The notes: generated by a model not told the origin, from the sequence alone. Counted from the first letter of the stretch, positions 19,472 through 28,057 are shown. The stretch is 64,000 bases of DNA from an uncultured Duncaniella sp. (GCF_910578445.1 NZ_CAJTQC010000002.1:158034-222033); one strand, 5' to 3'. Made by a program: numbers and translations.

Positions 19472-19790
19472 GAGGCTGTTTAAGAATTATTGTTTGTTTT
19501 GAGTGGAGTGTTTTTGAGATAAAATGTTGGTTTTCAGAAGGAGCGATGCGGGCATCGTAACTGATGAACCACAATATTTTAACCAAAAAGACTCCATGAG
19601 GCACTCGGTGATATTTTCTAAGGCTGCAAGTATTAATTCTGTTGGCCAAAGTTACCTTTGCCTGACCGTGAATTTTAGATAATTTGGCCTTTTGATTCAG
19701 TCATGTAGCTCGCTACATCCCTTCATCCGCAAGGCCAAATTTATCTAAAAGCTCACGGCTCAAAATTTACAGGAATTTTTAAACAGCCTC
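19472..19790. mobile_element. 319-bp MITE-like element with terminal and nested internal inverted repeats
   Basis: The ends are inverted copies of a 32-base sequence beginning GAGGCTGTTTAA, with 26 of 32 positions matching. They are flanked by TTA on both sides (19469-19471 and 19791-19793), a possible 3-bp target duplication. Inside, 19666-19691 and 19731-19758 form a second near-perfect stem of about 26 bp. Its loop contains a third palindrome, ATGTAGCTCGCTACAT (19703-19718). It encodes no protein. It lies between the six-hairpin glycosidase-like gene and the DUF4450 gene, 14 bases from the latter's TTG start. The whole 19458-19836 gap is essentially this element. Confidence 0.7.
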
Positions 19791-19836
19791 TTAGATAAAA
19801 TCATTTTGATTCGTGGAGAGAGTTGCGAAAATCGGT

Positions 19837-21945
19837 TTAAGGCAGAGGTTTGATGCCTTCCCAACGCACATCCCATGTTCCGTCCTTGGGGAATCCGGGG
19901 TTTTCTATCTCACATCCGTCCCATCCGGCACACATGAGGGCTACAGCTGTCAGCAGGCCTCCGTTGCCGGGGAGATAGCAGCGCAGACGGTTGTCCTGAT
20001 AGTTGTGTCCGTTGGGGAGATAAGTGTTGGTGCGCTTGTCCATAAGCAGTGCGTTGATTGCTTTTTCAGGATGTCCGAGGCGCACTGCGTTCATTGCTGT
20101 CGTCGGATAGTCCCATCCCCAAGTCTTGTCCCAGTTCCAGTTGTCATATACCCAGTCGAAGGTGTTGTCCATGATGTCGGATTTTACAAGCGGAGAGTGG
20201 GGCAGGATGCCTACGGCTGCGAGCACGGCCATATGGTCGGAGGTCAGGCGGATGTCGCTATAGGTTTCGGGTGCAGTCTCAGCTGCGAGATAGAGGCTGT
20301 CTTTTGCTGCGAGTGGCGAAAGGTTTGCAATAATCTCATCCCATTCAGCTACGCGGGGCTGGCCTTTGCGTTCGCGCCATTGCTGCGCTGTGTTGAGGGC
20401 GAAGTGCCAGTAGGACAGCTCGAAAGGAGGATTGACAGTCTCGGCTGCGCGGAGTGTTTCCTGCGCGGGAATAATTCCCTTGAGCGTGTAGCGGCCGAGT
20501 GAATCCTTGTCGGCGAAGTCGGCCATGAATTCGGCAGTGCCTTGCACGAGGTCATAGTAGCGGTTGACAACAGCGGAGTCATTATCGGCGCGGTAGAGAA
20601 GTTCGGCGAGATAGATGAGGTGGGGCTGTTGCCAGATGAGGAATGAGCCAACTTTTGATGGAGCTTCGATGCCTGAAGGATCGGTCATCTTCATCCAGCG
20701 GAGACCCTTGAATCCTTGGCGTTCGGCTATGCTACGTGCGACATCCGCTGAACTTTCATACCAAGGAAGTGTGCGGTTGAGCAGATCTTCGTGTCCCCAT
20801 AGAGCGAACTGTGCCTGATGCCACCAGATCATTTCCATGTGGAACTTTCCGAACCATGAATTGTAGGTGAGACCTGTTTCCTGCGGAGGGGTCGAGCCTG
20901 CACACTGGATTGCGAGGAGATACTGCGAAAGCACTACGCGGCGTTCGAGCTCCGATGCGCGGGGATCGGTACAGTTGCTGAAATCGACAACACCGCCGTT
21001 ATTCCAGAATCCTGTCCAGTAGGCCGAAGCCGCATCGCGTGTCTCTGAAGCTGTCGGATTTGTCTTATCGGTAGCTTCCGGCGAGAAGGTCGCTGTGATT
21101 GTCCACTCGTCGGCGGTAGGGGTTATGGTGGCAGTGTTACGTCCGGTCATTACGGGTGCTTCAGCCCCTGTCCATGCGAGATTTATGTAATAGGATGTTG
21201 AATCGAGGCTGTGGCGCAGTAATGCGTGGTTGGCATCAGACTCTAAGATTTCTGTCAGATGGAGCGAATCGGCATCCCAGTTGCATGCGTCATCGCAGTG
21301 TCCTCCTGTCGGGTAGGGGAGACGGAGTGCGACGGGGAGACGTTTTTCCGACTTGATTGTTGCGGCCATCATGTCTTTTTCCGGATGGACGTAGGTGCGG
21401 ACGCTCACCGGAGTTCCGTCGACCTTGAAATCGGAGCGAATTTCTCCGTTCCACATGTCAAGTGTCTGGTCGATGTCTGTGAGCTGATCGGGATTGAGGC
21501 CGGCGAATCCGATAGCACCGAGATGAAGGCGGTGTGGGTTGACACGATACCAGTTGGCAGCGTCGTTGTTGCGCCCTTTTTCCTTGAACTGGACTGAATA
21601 AGGTTCCTTGCGTCCGCGTCCGAAGTCGTAGTCTTTGAGGGTTTCCTCAAATTTCAGGTCTTTAGGATTGGGGAAGCTGTGCCATCCCCACTGACTCTGT
21701 GTCCCTAAAGGCACGCCTTTACTGTAGAGTTCGGGGAATGACTGTAGGCCGGTCACATCGACAGTGACTGCAAACTCACCGTTGCCCACAGAGAGCGAGG
21801 CCATAGTGTCGATTGCAGTGACATGTGGATTGTTTCGCTCTACAAGAGCTTGACGGTCAATGGCTGCCGAAGCGTTTTGGCATGCCACAAATCCCTGCAA
21901 CGGAAGTGTGAGCGTTGCAGCATAGAGTAAGTTTTTGAATGTCAT
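19837..21945 (-). CDS. Six-hairpin (alpha/alpha)6 glycosidase-like exported protein
   Basis: The 702-residue protein has a signal peptide that may be a lipobox (LPLQGFVAC). An N-terminal beta-sandwich (to about residue 290) is followed by an (alpha/alpha)6 toroid. Motifs such as NSWFGKFHMEMIWWHQAQF near residue 365, DWVYDNWNWDKTWGWDYP near 595 and YLPGNGGLLTAVALMCAGW near 655 resemble the GH65/GH95 superfamily. The candidate acidic residues are Glu in HMEMIWW and Asp in WGWDYP. I do not recognise an exact CAZy family. It is the first gene of the minus-strand pectin operon, with a good promoter at 22009-22040, and is separated from its operon partners by the MITE-like element. Confidence 0.75.
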   Translation of the reverse strand: MTFKNLLYAATLTLPLQGFVACQNASAAIDRQALVERNNPHVTAIDTMASLSVGNGEFAVTVDVTGLQSFPELYSKGVPLGTQSQWGWHSFPNPKDLKFEETLKDYDFGRGRKEPYSVQFKEKGRNNDAANWYRVNPHRLHLGAIGFAGLNPDQLTDIDQTLDMWNGEIRSDFKVDGTPVSVRTYVHPEKDMMAATIKSEKRLPVALRLPYPTGGHCDDACNWDADSLHLTEILESDANHALLRHSLDSTSYYINLAWTGAEAPVMTGRNTATITPTADEWTITATFSPEATDKTNPTASETRDAASAYWTGFWNNGGVVDFSNCTDPRASELERRVVLSQYLLAIQCAGSTPPQETGLTYNSWFGKFHMEMIWWHQAQFALWGHEDLLNRTLPWYESSADVARSIAERQGFKGLRWMKMTDPSGIEAPSKVGSFLIWQQPHLIYLAELLYRADNDSAVVNRYYDLVQGTAEFMADFADKDSLGRYTLKGIIPAQETLRAAETVNPPFELSYWHFALNTAQQWRERKGQPRVAEWDEIIANLSPLAAKDSLYLAAETAPETYSDIRLTSDHMAVLAAVGILPHSPLVKSDIMDNTFDWVYDNWNWDKTWGWDYPTTAMNAVRLGHPEKAINALLMDKRTNTYLPNGHNYQDNRLRCYLPGNGGLLTAVALMCAGWDGCEIENPGFPKDGTWDVRWEGIKPLP

Positions 21946-22008
21946 CGGTATTTAAGTCTGTGATGGTCTGTTTAAGGCAAAATTGCGATGCAATAATGAT
22001 ATTTTTCG

Positions 22009-22040
22009 CAAAGTTAACATTTTTCCAAAAAGAAATCAAA
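22009..22040 (-). promoter_or_regulatory. Promoter of the minus-strand pectin operon
   Basis: On the minus strand, TTTG (22040-22037), a 20-base spacer and TAACTTTG (22016-22009) match the Bacteroidetes consensus perfectly. The first ATG of the operon is at 21945, giving a leader of roughly 55 bases. Confidence 0.7.
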
Positions 22041-22099
22041 TTACATGTCTGGATTGCTAAGCGGGTGAGAGCTGTATTATGACTGCTATGATTTATCAA

Positions 22100-22141
22100 C
22101 AAATATGATTCTCTATGAAACAAATATGATTCTCTATGAAA
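22100..22141. repeat. Two perfect tandem copies of a 21-bp unit
   Basis: The unit beginning CAAATATGATTCTCTATGAA occurs at 22100-22120 and again at 22121-22141 without mismatch. It lies upstream of both divergent promoters, so it could be a duplicated regulator site or simple slippage. Confidence 0.8.
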
Positions 22142-22331
22142 AGCGGCAATGCCGATTTTTTTGACGTTAAATGTTAAAAAACGCTAATGAAAAGGCTCTG
22201 TCAGGCTTTATGATTAATCTTAAAACAGATATTATGCCTAAATTTGCAGATGCTTGCAACGAAATGATTGCCGTTGCGGCTTGAAAAGTGCTAATAGTTA
22301 ATTAAAATACCTTAAACAATAATTTGCTATC

Positions 22332-23180
22332 ATGAAATTTATTTCATCATTGCTTGTTGCATTGGCGCTGCCTGTCATGGCTCTTGCGCAAGTGCCCTCC
22401 GACACCATAACAGTCTTTATGATCGGAGATTCGACTATGGCTAACAAACCTCTCGACAAAGAGAATCAGGAGCGTGGATGGGGACAGATGCTGCCAATCT
22501 ATCTCGAAGGCGCTATCAAGGTTGACAACCATGCTGTCAACGGTCGCAGCTCAAAGAGCTTTATCGACGAAGGTCGTTGGGAAAAAGTGCGCGAACAGAT
22601 TCGTCCGGGAGACTATGTGATTATCCAGTTCGGTCATAACGACGAGAAGGCTAAAAGCCCTGACCGCTACACTGTGCCCGGTTCGACTTTCGATGCAAAT
22701 CTCAAAAAGTTTGTAAACGAGACACGCGAGAAAGGCGGCACACCGATTCTGATGAATTCTATCGTGCGCCGTAATTTCCCGGCCAACGGTATTGCTGCCG
22801 CACAGACCGATGACCGCCAGAAGACTTGGAAAAAGGGTCTTGAAAACTATCCCGCCGAAGGCGATACGCTCGTGGACACTCATGGTGACTATCGCATAGC
22901 CCCCAGAAATGTGGCTGAGGAGATGGGTGTGGTATTTATCGACATGAATACTCTCACTCATGAGCTGGTGCAGGGTCTTGGTAAAGACAGCTCCAGAGAT
23001 CTTTTCATGTGGATGCCTGTCGGGAAATATGAATTCGCTCCCAACGGACGCATAGACAATACTCATCTTAATGTGTATGGCGGTATCGTGGTTTCGCGCC
23101 TTGCTGTCAATGCGCTTGCCGAGAAAGTCCCGGCTCTTAAGCCATATATCCGTCGCACTGTCTACAACCTGAACAAGTAA
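22332..23180 (+). CDS. CE12 rhamnogalacturonan acetylesterase (SGNH hydrolase)
   Basis: CE12 esterases remove acetyl groups from galacturonic acid in rhamnogalacturonan, which lets the glycosidases act. The 282 residues start with a signal peptide (LLVALALPVMALAQ). They carry the SGNH blocks: block I FMIGDSTMAN with the catalytic Ser, block II NHAVNGRSSKS, block III IQFGHNDEK, and the C-terminal DNTHLN with the catalytic Asp-His pair. The length and motifs match RhgT/YesT-type enzymes. It diverges from the minus-strand pectin operon and is followed by a terminator. Confidence 0.9.
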   Translation: MKFISSLLVALALPVMALAQVPSDTITVFMIGDSTMANKPLDKENQERGWGQMLPIYLEGAIKVDNHAVNGRSSKSFIDEGRWEKVREQIRPGDYVIIQFGHNDEKAKSPDRYTVPGSTFDANLKKFVNETREKGGTPILMNSIVRRNFPANGIAAAQTDDRQKTWKKGLENYPAEGDTLVDTHGDYRIAPRNVAEEMGVVFIDMNTLTHELVQGLGKDSSRDLFMWMPVGKYEFAPNGRIDNTHLNVYGGIVVSRLAVNALAEKVPALKPYIRRTVYNLNK

Positions 23181-23210
23181 GTCGCGCTCAGAAACGACTT
23201 AAGACATTAA

Positions 23211-23262
23211 GACCTGCTTCAGCCGGCACTCCGATAGTGGCGGTTGAGGCAGGTCTGTTTTT
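23211..23262 (+). terminator. Rho-independent terminator after the CE12 gene
   Basis: A 20-bp stem (23211-23230 with 23236-23255) with one mismatch and two G-T pairs surrounds a 5-base loop and is followed by TGTTTTTA. It also lies just beyond the stop of the convergent LytTR gene, but the minus side has no clear T-run. Confidence 0.75.
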
Positions 23263-23282
23263 ATTGGGTTTGATGGTATTCG

Positions 23283-23981
23283 TTATCTTTTTTCAAGCCA
23301 TGCGGTCAAGGAATCTTTGTAGCCTCGCGACACACTGATTTTCGTGCCGGAAAGTGAAAGTATGTTGCCTTCGATACATGTAACTCGCTCCATATTCACA
23401 GCGAACGATTTGTGTACTTGCAGGAATGAGTCTTCAGGGAGTTCCGAAAGCAGATTTTTGAGTGGAGTCCTTGTGACCACAACGTCATTGTCTGTAACGA
23501 CTTTGATGTAGTTTTCAACAGCTTCGATATAGAGGATTTCTGAGTATTTCACCCGGTGGAGTTTCTTGTCGGAGCGCAGGAATATAAAATCACGCTTTGT
23601 ATCGGCTGTTTTCAGACTGAAATAGTCGCAGGCTTTATTGACTGCTTTCATGAAGCGTGCGAATGATATCGGTTTCAGCAGATAGTCGACTACATTTAGT
23701 TCATAGCTCTCAAGTGCGTATTGGCTGTAGGCTGTGGTCAATATGACCATCGGTGGATGTTCGAGTGTCGAGAGATAGTCGAGTCCTGAAATCACTGGCA
23801 TTTCTATGTCCAGAAAAATCAGGTCGGCCATGTCGCCGGATTTCAATCTTCGGTCAAGTTCCAAGGCATCTTCACATTCGCCGATTAGTTCAAGGGAGTC
23901 GATGCGTCCGGCGTAACGCGCCAGCCCTTTGCGGGCAAGCGGTTCGTCGTCGACTATCAGGCATTTTATCTTTCTGTTCAT
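23283..23981 (-). CDS. LytTR-family response regulator
   Basis: This is the DNA-binding output of a two-component system. The 232 residues hold an N-terminal receiver with acidic pocket DDE at 11-13 and phospho-acceptor Asp58 in LIFLDIEMP. Thr and Lys are in place (ILTTAYS and LLKPISF). A C-terminal LytTR domain spans about residues 130-230 (ILYIEAVENYIKVVT, FLQVHKSFAVNM). Its start overlaps the end of the kinase gene by 4 bases. Together with the barrel gene this looks like one operon. The target promoters are unknown. Confidence 0.9.
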   Translation of the reverse strand: MNRKIKCLIVDDEPLARKGLARYAGRIDSLELIGECEDALELDRRLKSGDMADLIFLDIEMPVISGLDYLSTLEHPPMVILTTAYSQYALESYELNVVDYLLKPISFARFMKAVNKACDYFSLKTADTKRDFIFLRSDKKLHRVKYSEILYIEAVENYIKVVTDNDVVVTRTPLKNLLSELPEDSFLQVHKSFAVNMERVTCIEGNILSLSGTKISVSRGYKDSLTAWLEKR

Positions 23982-25021
23982 GTCTTTATGGGACTGTCGC
24001 TGAGCGTTTTCAGATTTAGGGTGGCAGTGAAACGTTCGGAATCTCTGTCAATGGTGAGTTTATGATTGTTGCCCGGATAGAGAAGCCTGATGCGCCGGCG
24101 CAGGTTTTCGAGTCCGAGACCTGTTGTGCCTGTATGTGATACCGTTGCGACTGCCGGGACTGTGTTGCTTACACGCAATTGCATATCCTCGCCGGTTATT
24201 TCAAACGAGATGTCGATGCCGAAGTCTCCGCCGACGTGCTTGAACGCGTTCTCAATCAGCGGTATCAGCAGCAGGGGATATATTTTCATACCGTGTGGAA
24301 TCTGGCCGATGCTGACGTTTAGCTTGAGTGAGCTCGATGCACGCAACCGGCAAAGCTCGATGTATTTTTCCATTGCTTCAAGCTCGCTTTCGACATCTAT
24401 GGGTGTTTCGGGTGAGTAGAGCTGGTAGCGCAACACTTCCGACAGACATTCGATGGTGTGGCGCGGGGCTTCGTTGGCTTCGTCGATCTGCACGTAGATT
24501 GTGTTGAGCATATTGAACAGGAAGTGAGGATGATATTGTGCGCGCAGCAGCCTGAGTTCGGTGTCGAGCTGGATGTTGCGTGTCTTTTCAAGGTCAAGTG
24601 TCTGTTTGGCCAGTCTGCGTTTGCGTTCGGTTGCGGTGCAATATGAGTAGTAGAGACACGAAAGCAGAGCTGTGACGGTCAGAGGTGTGATGAACAGTCT
24701 TGAATTGACATCTTCGGTATCGATAGAGTGTGATACGGAAATGACAGCAAGCACACATGCGGTAGCGAAGGCTATTACAATAAGATATTCGACCGCCGGA
24801 CTGATGCGGTGGCGGCTGGCGTAGCCGATGAATACAGGGGTCAATATAACAGCTATAAGCGAGTAGCACCATGTCATCAATATTTCGGCTACGATGAACA
24901 GGCTGGAATGGATTGACCAGTAATCTTCGCCAATAGTCACGTCGTATGATAGACGGATGACGGCAAAGAACAGAATAGCCATTATAATGGAGCTTGCGAA
25001 GCAGTGTAACAGTCGGTTCAT
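23978..25021 (-). CDS. LytS/YehU-type sensor histidine kinase
   Basis: This is a membrane histidine kinase that would phosphorylate the adjacent LytTR regulator. The 347 residues contain four hydrophobic segments (about 8-23, 42-66, 78-98 and 111-128) and no periplasmic sensor domain. They are followed by the His_kinase domain with His166 in QYHPHFLFN and the ATPase N-box LIPLIENAFKHVGG near 260. The G-box GTTGLGLENLRRRI lies near residue 305. The gene starts 30 bases after the barrel gene stop and overlaps the regulator. Without a sensor domain, the signal is probably detected in the membrane. Confidence 0.88.
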   Translation of the reverse strand: MNRLLHCFASSIIMAILFFAVIRLSYDVTIGEDYWSIHSSLFIVAEILMTWCYSLIAVILTPVFIGYASRHRISPAVEYLIVIAFATACVLAVISVSHSIDTEDVNSRLFITPLTVTALLSCLYYSYCTATERKRRLAKQTLDLEKTRNIQLDTELRLLRAQYHPHFLFNMLNTIYVQIDEANEAPRHTIECLSEVLRYQLYSPETPIDVESELEAMEKYIELCRLRASSSLKLNVSIGQIPHGMKIYPLLLIPLIENAFKHVGGDFGIDISFEITGEDMQLRVSNTVPAVATVSHTGTTGLGLENLRRRIRLLYPGNNHKLTIDRDSERFTATLNLKTLSDSPIKT

Positions 25022-25051
25022 TGACCAAAATTATGTTATTTTGCTGTATTT

Positions 25052-27292
25052 TCAAAGTCTGTCGAGTTCTTCAGGGGCTTTTTGCTCTCGGATTGCTGAT
25101 GATTTACGGCCGGTGTGGAATTTGTAGTGAAACGACACTCCGGCTATCCGTCTGTATTCTGTCTCATCGAAGCGGGCAGAGCGACCTTCAAGTTTTATTT
25201 CGGTCTTGTTTGTGTTGGTGGCGAGTATGTCTTTGACGAATATTGTCAGTGATGCTTTTCCGCCTTTAAAACTTTTTCTGAGCCCGGCGTCGACATAGCC
25301 CGACGGCTTTACGGTCACTTGTCCATAGGCAATATAGCCGGTGTAGGATGCTTTAAGTTCTCCTGTCCATCCAGCCCCGAAGTCGAGTCTGCTGTCAATG
25401 CTGACTATCGGAGTGAACCGTCTGGTGCTTGTCTTTACCTTTCCGTCCATCCAGTCATATCGGTTGTGCATGCCGATGGCGGTCACGGTTGTGTGGCAGC
25501 GTCGGCCTATGGGTTGATTGGCTAACATGAGGCGGAAGCCGTATTGCATGTGGTGAGGGAAGTTTTCGGACGCGACATAGACGCTGCGGTCCGAAATCTC
25601 GTGGTAGCTTTTCATTATCGCGTCGTCGGAGTGAGTGAGGAACACAGCTCCCTGCCAGCGGCCTCCGTATGAGAATCCTAACTGCACATGGTCTGATGTC
25701 GATGTGTGGAGATTGATATTGCCTCCTGCATGCGTATATTCGTCAAAGATATATACGAATGGGTTGAGATCGGCGTAGTTCGGGCGTTCGATTCTTCGCG
25801 AGCAGTCGAGCATGATTCCGGCTCCGTTGTCGGCGAAATATTTCAGCTCGGCTGTGGGGACTACGTCGATTGTGTTCACACGATATGAAGTGTCGGCGGC
25901 AGCCTCGTTTCCCGAAAAACGTCCACGAAGTTTTTCGTGTTCGAGGCGTGCGCCGGCTGTGGCGGTCAGGTGGCCGCGTGTGAAAGAAATCTGTGTATAT
26001 GCCGCGTTGGTGTTCGCCTTGTAGCGGAACGTTGAGCTGAGCGAACTGTTTGGTTTCCATTCCCCGGCTTTCAGGTTGGAATATGTCCCGGCGTTGCTTA
26101 TGCTGACAATAGTGCTCTTGATGCCGGCCTGAAGTTTCCATGACGTGCCAAACATCTTGGAAAAATCTATCCGGCCGATGTACCATCTGATTCGTCCGCC
26201 GACCGCACCGCGCAGCGTGTCGGGCGACATCGGTTCGAGCAGTTGTCGCTCCGATGTGTTGTAGCGGAAGTGGTTTAAACCTCCGCTTAAGGTTGCTCCT
26301 GAACGGAATCGGTGGTCGAGATAGATGTCGGCCATGACGTTGCGCCACCTGCTGCGGTTATGATTGTCGGATCGGTCATTTTCGCCGAGCACGGGTATGA
26401 ATGCGTCCATACGTCCGAATTCGTTCCGGCAGTTGCGGCTATATCTGAGGTTTGCGCCGAGCCATGTCTGCGATGAGAGCTTATAGCGCCATCCGGCTTT
26501 GACTGTGTTGGCATTGTCCGAACGTCGGCGCGTCGACTGTTGCAGCATCCGGTCGGTGTCGGTGATGAAGAAGCGGTCGATGTCGAGACGGATGCGCTGC
26601 CTTGCGGCGAAAAACGAGTATAGGAGCGTGAATTCCGACCGCCCCGTGTTATAGGCCATATTGACACTGCCGTTGCTGCGGGCGTTGCGCCATGCCGACG
26701 CTCCGCCGTTAAGGCCAAGTGTGAAGCCACGTTCACGTATGCGTCGGGTGGTGATTTCGATTACACCGGCTTTGTCAGAGGCATCGTCTTTGGCGGTGGC
26801 AGTTGTACGTAGTCCGATGGTGCTGACTGCCGTTGCCGGAAGCGACCGCAGATAGTTGGCGAGTTCAACGCCTTTGAGATATGTTTTCTGACCGTCGATG
26901 ACGATCGCCGCGCCACGGTTGCCGTAGAGCGTGACCGCACCGTCACTACCGACACTCACACCGGGGATTGCCGAAAGCGCGTCGATTAGTGTTCCGCTTT
27001 GACCCATTACGGTCGATTTCAGGTCATAGACGGTTCTGTCGGGTGTGACCCTTACTGCCGGAGTCTTGGCCGTCACCACAACTTCGTTAAGAAATTGTTC
27101 GGCTATGCTGTCGGTTGCCTGACATTCCGTCTTTATGGCTGTTGAGTCGTTGACGTTCATGTCATCGGCCTTATGTGCCGATAGCGGTAATGCAGACATG
27201 GCTGTAAGCATGATGGCTGTGATGCGTCGTCCGATTGAAATTTGCCTGTGAATCTGTTTGATGGTCGTTTCTGATGTCTGATTTAATGCCAC
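25052..27292 (-). CDS. TonB-receptor-like outer-membrane beta-barrel protein (OMP_b-brl_3 type)
   Basis: The 746-residue protein has an N-terminal hydrophobic signal (about residues 23-41, in a rather long N-terminus, so a start at the ATG of residue 28 is possible). A plug-like domain follows: EVVVTAKTPAVRVTPDRTVY, QSGTLIDALSAIPGVSV and GVIEITTRR. A long aromatic-rich barrel continues to the C-terminus. This is the type of TonB-dependent-receptor-related barrel that lacks an obvious SusD partner. No carboxypeptidase-like N-terminal domain is visible. It heads an operon with a LytS kinase and LytTR regulator. The substrate cannot be told. Confidence 0.8.
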   Translation of the reverse strand: MALNQTSETTIKQIHRQISIGRRITAIMLTAMSALPLSAHKADDMNVNDSTAIKTECQATDSIAEQFLNEVVVTAKTPAVRVTPDRTVYDLKSTVMGQSGTLIDALSAIPGVSVGSDGAVTLYGNRGAAIVIDGQKTYLKGVELANYLRSLPATAVSTIGLRTTATAKDDASDKAGVIEITTRRIRERGFTLGLNGGASAWRNARSNGSVNMAYNTGRSEFTLLYSFFAARQRIRLDIDRFFITDTDRMLQQSTRRRSDNANTVKAGWRYKLSSQTWLGANLRYSRNCRNEFGRMDAFIPVLGENDRSDNHNRSRWRNVMADIYLDHRFRSGATLSGGLNHFRYNTSERQLLEPMSPDTLRGAVGGRIRWYIGRIDFSKMFGTSWKLQAGIKSTIVSISNAGTYSNLKAGEWKPNSSLSSTFRYKANTNAAYTQISFTRGHLTATAGARLEHEKLRGRFSGNEAAADTSYRVNTIDVVPTAELKYFADNGAGIMLDCSRRIERPNYADLNPFVYIFDEYTHAGGNINLHTSTSDHVQLGFSYGGRWQGAVFLTHSDDAIMKSYHEISDRSVYVASENFPHHMQYGFRLMLANQPIGRRCHTTVTAIGMHNRYDWMDGKVKTSTRRFTPIVSIDSRLDFGAGWTGELKASYTGYIAYGQVTVKPSGYVDAGLRKSFKGGKASLTIFVKDILATNTNKTEIKLEGRSARFDETEYRRIAGVSFHYKFHTGRKSSAIREQKAPEELDRL

Positions 27293-27392
27293 GTTGTAAA
27301 ATCTGATTTATTATGCAGGCGAAATTACTTCTCCACCTGAACATGCGGAAATTAAAGTGACCACCTGCGATAATCCTTGCCTGAGATGCATG

Positions 27393-27494
27393 GATAAATA
27401 AAAAACCGGCGTGGATGAGGGTTTCACAACCATCGGCCACGCCGTTTTAAACAATAGCATCAATTTCAAAAATAGATTACAGAAGCCGGCTTTT
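27393..27494. repeat. 102-bp direct repeat, left copy, bounding the arsenic operon
   Basis: This 102-base sequence recurs at 31591-31692 with a single mismatch (G here, A there, in the first hairpin arm). It contains a hairpin (CGGCGTGG with CCACGCCG, 22-base loop). Read on the minus strand, the hairpin is followed by GGTTTTTTATTT, i.e. a terminator. Here it lies downstream of arsC and can end the arsenic operon. The remaining gap sequence, 27293-27392 and 27495-27628, shows no gene. Confidence 0.85.
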
Positions 27495-27628
27495 TCGATT
27501 TTTTTTGCTGATTTTATCCTGTGGGATATACAGCATAATAATCTACATGAGTGTTGTAATGGCAATAAACAATGCAATAAGTTCCACAGTGATATAGCAG
27601 AAATACCAAAGGGTGTCGAGTAGAGTGT

Positions 27629-28045
27629 TCATTTCAAATTATCGTTATAGAATTGTTCAAATTTGTTTTTTATCTCATCGCGCACCCGGCGAAATTCTGT
27701 CATGACAAACTCGTCTGAACCGATTGCATCGGAAGGGTCATCAAAACCGATATGAAGGCGATGCTCCACGTTACCTACAAACACAGGGCAGCTTTCGTTT
27801 GCTCCTCCGCATACGGTTATCACATAATCCCACGGCTCGTTGATATATTCGGATACGTTGTGTGGTGTATGGTCAGAGATGTCAATCCCAGCCTCTTTCA
27901 TGACTTCAACGGCTTTCGGATTTACCTTCTCGGCGGGTTTAGTCCCGGCTGAAAAAACGTCAATATTAGAACTGAACGACTGGAGAAATCCGTGTGCCAT
28001 CTGACTACGGCAACTATTACCGGTGCATAATATCAGAACTTTCAT
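27629..28045 (-). CDS. arsC: Arsenate reductase, thioredoxin-coupled (LMW phosphatase fold)
   Basis: ArsC reduces arsenate to arsenite in the cytoplasm using a three-cysteine relay. The 138 residues show the phosphatase-type CX5R loop (CTGNSCR, Cys7 to Arg13). The relay pair is Cys79 and Cys86 in VITVCGGANESCPVF, with the 7-residue spacing of the Staphylococcus aureus enzyme as I recall it. It is the last gene of the operon, 12 bases after the permease, and is followed by the left 102-bp repeat. The plain phosphatase alternative is unlikely because of the extra cysteines and context. Confidence 0.92.
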   Translation of the reverse strand: MKVLILCTGNSCRSQMAHGFLQSFSSNIDVFSAGTKPAEKVNPKAVEVMKEAGIDISDHTPHNVSEYINEPWDYVITVCGGANESCPVFVGNVEHRLHIGFDDPSDAIGSDEFVMTEFRRVRDEIKNKFEQFYNDNLK

Positions 28046-28057
28046 ACTTATTCTATT

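Larger units (their letters stand above)
21946..22331. other. Divergent intergenic region of the pectin cluster
   Basis: The region holds the minus-strand promoter at 22009-22040. A plus-strand -7 element TAAATTTG is at 22239-22246, with no clear -33, presumably for the CE12 gene. A perfect 21-bp tandem duplication lies at 22100-22141. No gene is visible, and no SusC/SusD or regulator gene is present between the two arms of the cluster. Confidence 0.5.

Noticed and set aside
27411..27623. Short frames beginning MDEGFTTIGHAVLN in both 102-bp repeats
   Set aside because: They are simply the repeat read in one frame, with different tails at the two sites. No sign of a real gene.
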